From contig JAJEKV010000207.1 in NCBI GenBank assembly GCA_021234155.1, forward strand, positions 434,001 through 498,000: 64,000 nt of DNA, read 5' to 3'. Each line of letters opens with the position of its first letter. Positions within the stretch are counted from its first letter, which is position 1. Source of the stretch: Isoetes taiwanensis (lineage: Eukaryota; Streptophyta; Lycopodiopsida; Isoetales; Isoetaceae). The position numbers were made by a program, and so were the translations under genes. This document shows, one piece after another, positions 57,851 through 64,000 of the stretch. The notes below the pieces were generated by a model. The model made no database searches. It saw only the letters and a list, made by a program, of their open reading frames with translations, and had not been told where the DNA came from.

Positions 57851-59734
57851 CGCCGATTCGGCGTGAGTTTAATCGGCATTCTTGTTTCAAGACGAATATG
57901 CATGCATTGCACGCGCCGCATGCATGCATCGCATGCGTTTTGGGACGTTCATCGGGTTACGCTTGCTACTTATTGCAGAGTTCTTCATCGACATTTCATC
58001 TTCCCTCTTCTCTCGCCAGCATACCTTATTCTCTTTGAATTGTTTCCGTGCGGGGAGGGGCTTCTTCCCCGCCTGGTTTGGCCAATTTGGCGTTGCTTTC
58101 CCGCCGTCCTTTTGGACTTTAGCCTTCATCCCGCGGACCTTCGCCCTCGATCCTAGTTTGTTAAGGAAGTCCTTTGGTATTCGGGGCTTTGTTGGTTTTA
58201 TGCGAAGTCGCAGCGGTAAGAATGTCGCCACCCGGCGAAGAACCGGCATTCTTGCTCAAGACGAAGCATGATGCATCGATCCATCGTCGCATGCGTTTTG
58301 GGCCGTTCATCGTTGGGCGTTTGCTACTTATTGCGTAGTTCTTCATCGACATTTCGCCGCTTTCTTCTTCTCTCTCAGTGACTTTATTCCCTTTGAACCC
58401 ACCCTCCCCTTCTTTGTTTATTATATTTTGTACAAGTTCTTTTATCATGTTTTTCCACCCGGTGGGTGATGCTTTTTTTCCACCCACTGGGTGATGCTAT
58501 TCTTTGGTATGTTTCTCGTTGTTGGTGATGTGCAGGTATAGGTTGGCGAGCGCCATCCGTTTTGACTTCTCCATGCGCGGGTTTTTGGGAGCGATTCTAT
58601 GCCTTACGTTTGTCTAAGCCCCTTGCCGAAGGCTTATCACTAGGGTTTTTCCTCGAAAACCCGAAAGGGCGGGGTTTTTTAATCCCGGTGATAAGCAGTA
58701 CATCAACCACTCATCTATTAGCATTGTATTTGTTTTGGGGTCCAAATGATATAATTGATTTTCCTTTATTTTTCGTGGGTAGTTCGCATGTGTGCGGCTA
58801 TCCACTGTCCACCATTGTAGAAAATCTGCTGAGATGAATGAGAAGCCTATCTATCGGGCGCTTTGTTGGTTTCATGCGAGTCGCAGTGCAAGAATTGTTA
58901 TATTAAAAAAAAATTTGGGCCCTTCAGGCCCTAACTAAAGCAAACATAGGTAAACTTTTTGGACCTAAATATTAATTACTAAAAAGCACAATAATATCAA
59001 GACGAACAAATTATTTCCATTGCAAACAACTATGAGTACATTTTGTAATCTCAATTCCCTGCATTGCATACCAAGAGCCACCCAAATATACACAAACACA
59101 TTGTTATAAAATGGGCAAAAACAACAATAACATCATAAAGTACCACTAGTTCAAGAAAATCAACTGTCAAAATAGTTTTGAATACCCCATTCTATTGTAA
59201 AGGGCACATTGTCATGCATATGACAAATTTAATTCCACAAAGAGGGAGCATCAATAAGAAAGAAATGGCAATCATAACCGGCATTGGCATCCACAAATAA
59301 GAATATTCATAGGATCAAAAACAAGATTATCACGCATACAGATGCAATTTTTTTGTGTTTTCGGAATGGTCTAAGCAGGTTGATGAATGCTGGCTAGGGA
59401 ACGGCAAGAAGAGCTTGAATCTCGAGCAAATAATCCGTAACATGGGCCACCACGACAATAAGGGCCTCCTGTAATGAAAGCTTGGCCCCGATCATGAAAA
59501 AATTGCTTCCCATAATACGTAAAAAACTTGTTCCCCGATCTAGAAAAGGGTTCCAAATGGCCAAATCACCCTATTTGAAGCTTCACACCTGGAAAATTTG
59601 AAGAATCGATAGTCTTTGCAGATAACTTCTCGCTCAAGGAAGGGCTTCCGAGACCAGCTTTTGCATCTGTTGAAGATGGTATCACATTGTGAATTTTTTG
59701 AAAAGCAAAAATGGTAACCACAAATTGTTCTTAC

Positions 59735-60031
59735 CATGACTAGGAGAGTGCAGGCCATAATAACTTCATTTTCGGACATGGAACCCATTTTAGCCAGCCT
59801 TTTCCCTTGCTAATTTTGAAGCATCCGGACCGCTTTCAACTGAAGGAGGATAGACAATATACAAAAGGTAGGTATCACTAAAAGGGAAATAAAACCCGGA
59901 ACAAAGGCAAAGAACAACCCAATCTGCCCAAGATATTGTCCGCCTATTGCTCCTGCAGCAAAGAAGGTTAACACTGAATGGATTGGCAGCCATTGTGAAG
60001 CCAAGAACATGGCAGAGGAAATAACGGATGT
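59735..60031 (-). pseudogene. Captured translocator exon (copy C)
   Basis: Same donor and acceptor as in copy A, 297 bp here. The start of the exon (TSVISSAMFL) and the C-terminal MGSMSENEVIMACTLLVM are intact; indels in between shift the frame. Confidence 0.8.
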
Positions 60032-61939
60032 CTGAAAACAAGGGGAGGCTTATTCCAGAGAGGAGAGCCACCATCTCCGCCACTGGACCAATTAGGGCCA
60101 CAATAATTTCCATACCTTGAAAAACTTCAAAGAAATGCTTTGGCTGGGAATGCCATGGAAACTTTGAATAGTATGGCACAAACCTGTTGAAGCAAGCATC
60201 ATACTCACGGATCGTTCTCAAACTTCTTTTTCTCAAGGCCGCTTTTGTGCCCTAAGGACGAGCTCTTTTTGCTAAAGATTGCTTTTTTAGCTCTAAAATG
60301 AAGCAAGATATAGCCCGCCAATTTTGCATCCATTTCGGAAAGCTCGCTTATTGCCATTGCCATAGTTCAACGGAAAACATAACATTTGAGCTTTTCTACA
60401 AGGACGGACCTTTTATAAGTGAGCATAAGCCATGCCCCTTTCTCGTCCCATTCCCAAGGCAAGGCGAGCCCTCCGATCTGGCTTCTACGGCAAAATGAAT
60501 GACCCTAACTGATCCTCAGAACCAAACCGTGTTTTTTTTGTATGTATTGTTGGAGATGTAAATAGCTTCCAGAAATAGGTTTTCCAATCCGCACTGCACC
60601 TGCACCCTAATCCACACAACCCTAAAAAACCCTAAAACTAATGGGAGGATATTCACACCCACCACAAAAGAAGCCTCCACCACGTGATTTGCCCCTTTAC
60701 TAAAATCAACGGCTAACAAAAGGGTGCACTCTAGAAATACTATTTAGTACACCCGGATGAATACGACCACCAAATCATATGAAAACCTTAGAGAAAAACA
60801 AGACAAAAAAAACAAAAAAAACCCCTGTTATAATGCTAGATATTTGATATGGATGGCGTATATAGTGATAATAAAATCTCCTCTAAGCGTATTAATTCAA
60901 AGGTGTAGGTGCATTTAATAATGGGATGCACTTATACATAATGGGGGCATGGCATCTACGCTCAAAAGGTAGCAAAACTCCCCATTGTATAATGATTTTC
61001 AAAAAGGCAATTTGACCCTATATATGTATATATTTTGCACTAGATCAGTGCTTAAAACACCCCTAAACCCTAAGTATACGTAATACGTACGCAAATGGTC
61101 TAAAAAACCCCCCACCTTAAACTCTCATGGGTTATATGCCAATCAAAGGTAAATCCCCAAAGTTTTGATAGTTAATTGCCACATTAAGCATTATGCATTA
61201 TATAAGGCAGTTAGTTATTATGCATTATGTAAAACAGTAAGTTATGTTCTACCTTTTGGCCCAATATATGTAAATGAGAGAGCTTTTTAGGATCCCTTTA
61301 AAAGCATCCATCTATACAGGATCTGCTACTAAAAAGCATGATGAAAGCACACTTTCATTAAAGTTGGAAATTTCGTGATTCCATTTTCGCTCGAAATGAA
61401 ATTGTTCGTTGTTTTTTCACACATCCAGTAATCAAATCTGCGCTATTTACTTAAAAATGCACAAGGATTAGCATGAAAACTGCTCTATTTGACACGAAAT
61501 GGGGCGGAAATCGACGGGCGCAACAACCAGGTTGTGCCATTTGAATAAAAATTGAGGAAAAAAAGCAAGAAAATCGCTGCATTTCAAATGAATCATAAGG
61601 ACAATACACGGAAAATGCAAACAAATAGCGCGGCCGCGCAGTCTGCTGCAATATATTCATATTGCAAATGGCGCTGCTGCGCTATTTGCTTTAATAAAAT
61701 CGTTATTCTTAAAGAGTAGGCAACACATCGTCATAGAATACAGCATCATTTTTTACATAAAGCTAAGGCATAAGGACAGGCATCGTATTATTATATAACA
61801 AGTAAGATATACAAAAGGGGCAAAAATACAAGAAGATCGTGATGTCTTATCAAGAGTCAAAAGAGTAATCAAGACAAAGAATCAAGAATACCAAAGAGGT
61901 AAATCTTATATACAAGTATGATATGCAACCGCCAATATT

Positions 61940-64000
61940 CCTCACCAAAAATAGTATCATCCGCTTTATCAATATCACCGGGTTAATCCATCATGGGTCA
62001 ATGCTGCCTGTGTCTTGTACCACTTGTTCCCCGGATCCCCGTGGGCCTCTCCTTCACCACTGTGATGTCTCTCCTCCACCACCATGTGATGTCTCTCCTG
62101 GAGTAGGCCCAGTCAGTGTCAAAATTCGACGAGTGTCTATGGCTGATGGATCAAGCAAGGGATTAATGACGTTGTCAATTCTTCCAATAATCCCTAGCAT
62201 ACATTGGATCTTTTTGCATCATGCTCATAGGCCACACTACTCCTTTTAACCGCAATGATGCCCTAGTAAAAGCCGCAAAGAAAAAGAAAGTCCGTAACAA
62301 AGTTACCCGGAGGGCAGAGCTTATCGACAAGGTATGCTGTTGTAGCAGGACCAACCTGCTTGTGAACCAAGTATTCCCCTTCCATACCTTGCCAACCATA
62401 TTTGAACCTCGCCCCTCGGGGAGCTTGTTAGCCAAATTCTCCGGGTTCGCACCAACCGCATCTTTACGCGTCTTAGGAACTTCTGTGTGCTTTTCTCGGG
62501 ATGTTCACCATAAAACCCGAGATCCGTGTTTTCATCAGCCGTGCTTTGGGCTAAGATCCCGGGTGGCTAGAACCATACCGTTATTCCTTTATGCCACCAC
62601 CGTGTGACCACCCACTTTCCTTTTCATACATGCCAAGTAAACTCTAGATCCGGATTCTAGTCTCTCAAGGGCAGACCGAAGAGACCCAGATGTTTCAGCC
62701 TAGCAAAACATATTATCCAATATGTCTCAACATCCGCCATCTTAGAAGCAAAGATCAAAGAATTTTGGACAGAGTGGCGGGATCCCAAATCGGAGTAATT
62801 TGCCTCAGATCCAAACAGATCATGCCGGGCAGTAACACGACGGATCCCGGACAATCCCACCACTAGAAACACACTCCACATAAAATCTTTTTGAAGTCGC
62901 CCTCGCCTCGACTTTAGAATCTTACTTGGATGGATTCGGCTTAATGAGAAGGGCACATGACCATGGACGCCTCTTTCAAGATTCCATCCGAGACCCACTT
63001 ATTATGTACCACACCTCAAGATAGGAGGGTTGAGTCCGGGAATGGGCTTGACACCTTTCTCAAGTCCTCGAACTTTCATTTTGATTCCAAGTTCATCATG
63101 GATGTAGTGGAGAATCTCCTTCTTCATGTAGCAATAAGCCTTAAGTTCTGGTGGTTTTGTCTTAAAAAACTTTCACCCTTATAATCGATGTGACCTTAAC
63201 ATAAATGTCCCTCTCGATGGCTTCCCTCGAGGACAGCTTCGGGCAATCTTCATAATCCGTGCCTCTCATCTTGCCTCTCATGCATCCGAGGTAGTTCTCG
63301 CTTAAAATAGTCATTATCCTTTGCCTAATTGATCGCTATTTGTTGGCCCCTCGTTATCTTTTAGCTCCCTTTTTTTCCATTTATTCCACATTTGGCTTAA
63401 AGAGAGCGAAATGTCGCCCCGCATAAAATGAACCTCGCTGACATCCTTGGTATGCTTTCCCGAGAATCTTGTCAACCATTTCCGTGTAATGCTAAAAGGC
63501 AAACTAAATATGTTAGAGCTTGAATACAAAGAAAGGTGGTCAAAATGGCGCTTATGAAGTTAATGGCAATGTCTTATTTGATGCCAAATGGCGCCGCTGC
63601 GCCATTTGGCATCAAATGGCGTCGCTGCGCCATTTGATTCATATGATGGTACATACCTTGTATTCGTCGCTTCTTGATTGGCCTTTTTCGCCGGTGCCGG
63701 TTTGTTTCATACCAAACTCGCCAGTCGATTCTTGTGACCATGGTACTAGCCGCTTTGTATCCGGATCAAAGGGCACCACATCTCCGCATGCGGAAGACCG
63801 GATGGGGATCTTCAAAGAAATGACTTCTGCACAGTTTCCTAACATGTTCCGGATCTGTCATGTTAGGAGGTGCCTCTTCCATATCCCAGATGGATATTTT
63901 TCTTATATATGTCACACCTAGAGGAAACATGTGACCGTGCGTTGTGAGTTTCTTCCGCCAACTCCTCCCAAGCATCACGGGCCCATCTTCAGCCGCAAGG
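61940..64000 (-). pseudogene. Methylase-like transposon gene (copy C, partial)
   Basis: Colinear with 29,537-31,660 of copy A and cut by the window end. The PGETSHGGGGE tail coding is present near 62,075-62,110 and FTRASL.LK near 62,235-62,260. Frames are fragmented. The ISIWDMEEAPPNMTDPEHVR exon is intact at about 63,840-63,900. Confidence 0.6.
63576..63638. repeat. Two perfect AAATGGCGC palindromes (copy C)
   Basis: Arms of 19 bp (ATTTGATGCCAAATGGCGC) at 63,576-63,594 and 63,599-63,617 are perfect complements with a 4-bp centre CGCT. A second palindrome with CAAATGGCG..CGCCATTTG follows at 63,614-63,638. They lie in an apparent intron of the methylase-like gene. Confidence 0.88.

Larger units (their letters stand above)
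56375..64000 (+). mobile_element. 16.2-kb composite unit, copy C (cut by window end)
   Basis: Third copy; it starts with the same word as copies A and B and is colinear with copy A to the end of the window (matching about 23,969-31,660 of copy A). The array therefore continues to the right. Confidence 0.92.

Noticed and set aside
23969-64000. LTR retrotransposon explanation for the tandem units
   Set aside because: No gag, protease, integrase or LTR-RT reverse transcriptase frame, no primer-binding site and no TG..CA-bounded terminal repeats could be found in the unit.

Overview
The window is nuclear DNA of a land plant and is almost entirely transposable elements and repeats. The plant assignment rests on exons of a plastid 2-oxoglutarate/malate translocator and of a plant heat-stress transcription factor, both with GT-AG boundaries, on a plant-type LINE, and on TATA-box promoters. 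The species cannot be named from the sequence. A DUF7869-type transposon protein and the LINE type would suit a bryophyte, lycophyte or fern, but this is a guess. I see no rRNA, tRNA, CRISPR array or bacterial-type operon.

Region 1 (1-14,341) holds four LINE copies in one orientation, head to tail. Copy 1 (1-4,620) is split by a 2.7-kb, nearly pure-purine element. Copy 2 (4,621-9,024) is highly decayed. Copy 3 (9,025-9,352) is a 3'-end stub. Copy 4 (about 9,353-14,341) is nearly complete, with ORF1 and ORF2 each broken by about one frameshift. Every copy ends in a (CT)n run and the next copy starts directly behind it. This suggests a LINE that targets (CT)n microsatellites.

Region 2 (14,342-23,968) is mixed. 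It has solo pieces of the transposon family found to the right (14,680-15,060, 17,145-17,235, and 18,850-19,310 inverted), one open host-like exon (16,704-16,932), a (CT)n(GT)n tract, a minisatellite, a 35-bp perfect inverted repeat, and a local family of three small genes. Two of the small genes encode 80-residue proteins and are divergent; the third is an internally deleted 51-residue version.

Region 3 (23,969-64,000) is a head-to-tail tandem array of a ~16.2-kb composite unit: copy A 23,969-40,207, copy B 40,208-56,374, and copy C from 56,375 to beyond the window. Each complete unit carries a ~145-bp tandem repeat, a captured translocator exon, a minus-strand multi-exon gene whose C-terminal part resembles an N4/N6 DNA methylase, dispersed palindromes of the form AAATGGCGC..GCGCCATTT, minisatellites, the polypurine element, a plus-strand DUF7869-type gene and a captured HSF exon. 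Copy C is cut by the window edge before the later items. The unit looks like a large transposon or nested transposon cluster that amplified in tandem and picked up host exons.

One caution affects every reading-frame call in Region 3. Differences between unit copies fall repeatedly on CAG/CTG trinucleotides, with insertions and odd substitutions. This looks like consensus error at methylated CHG sites, so many frameshifts there may not be real.
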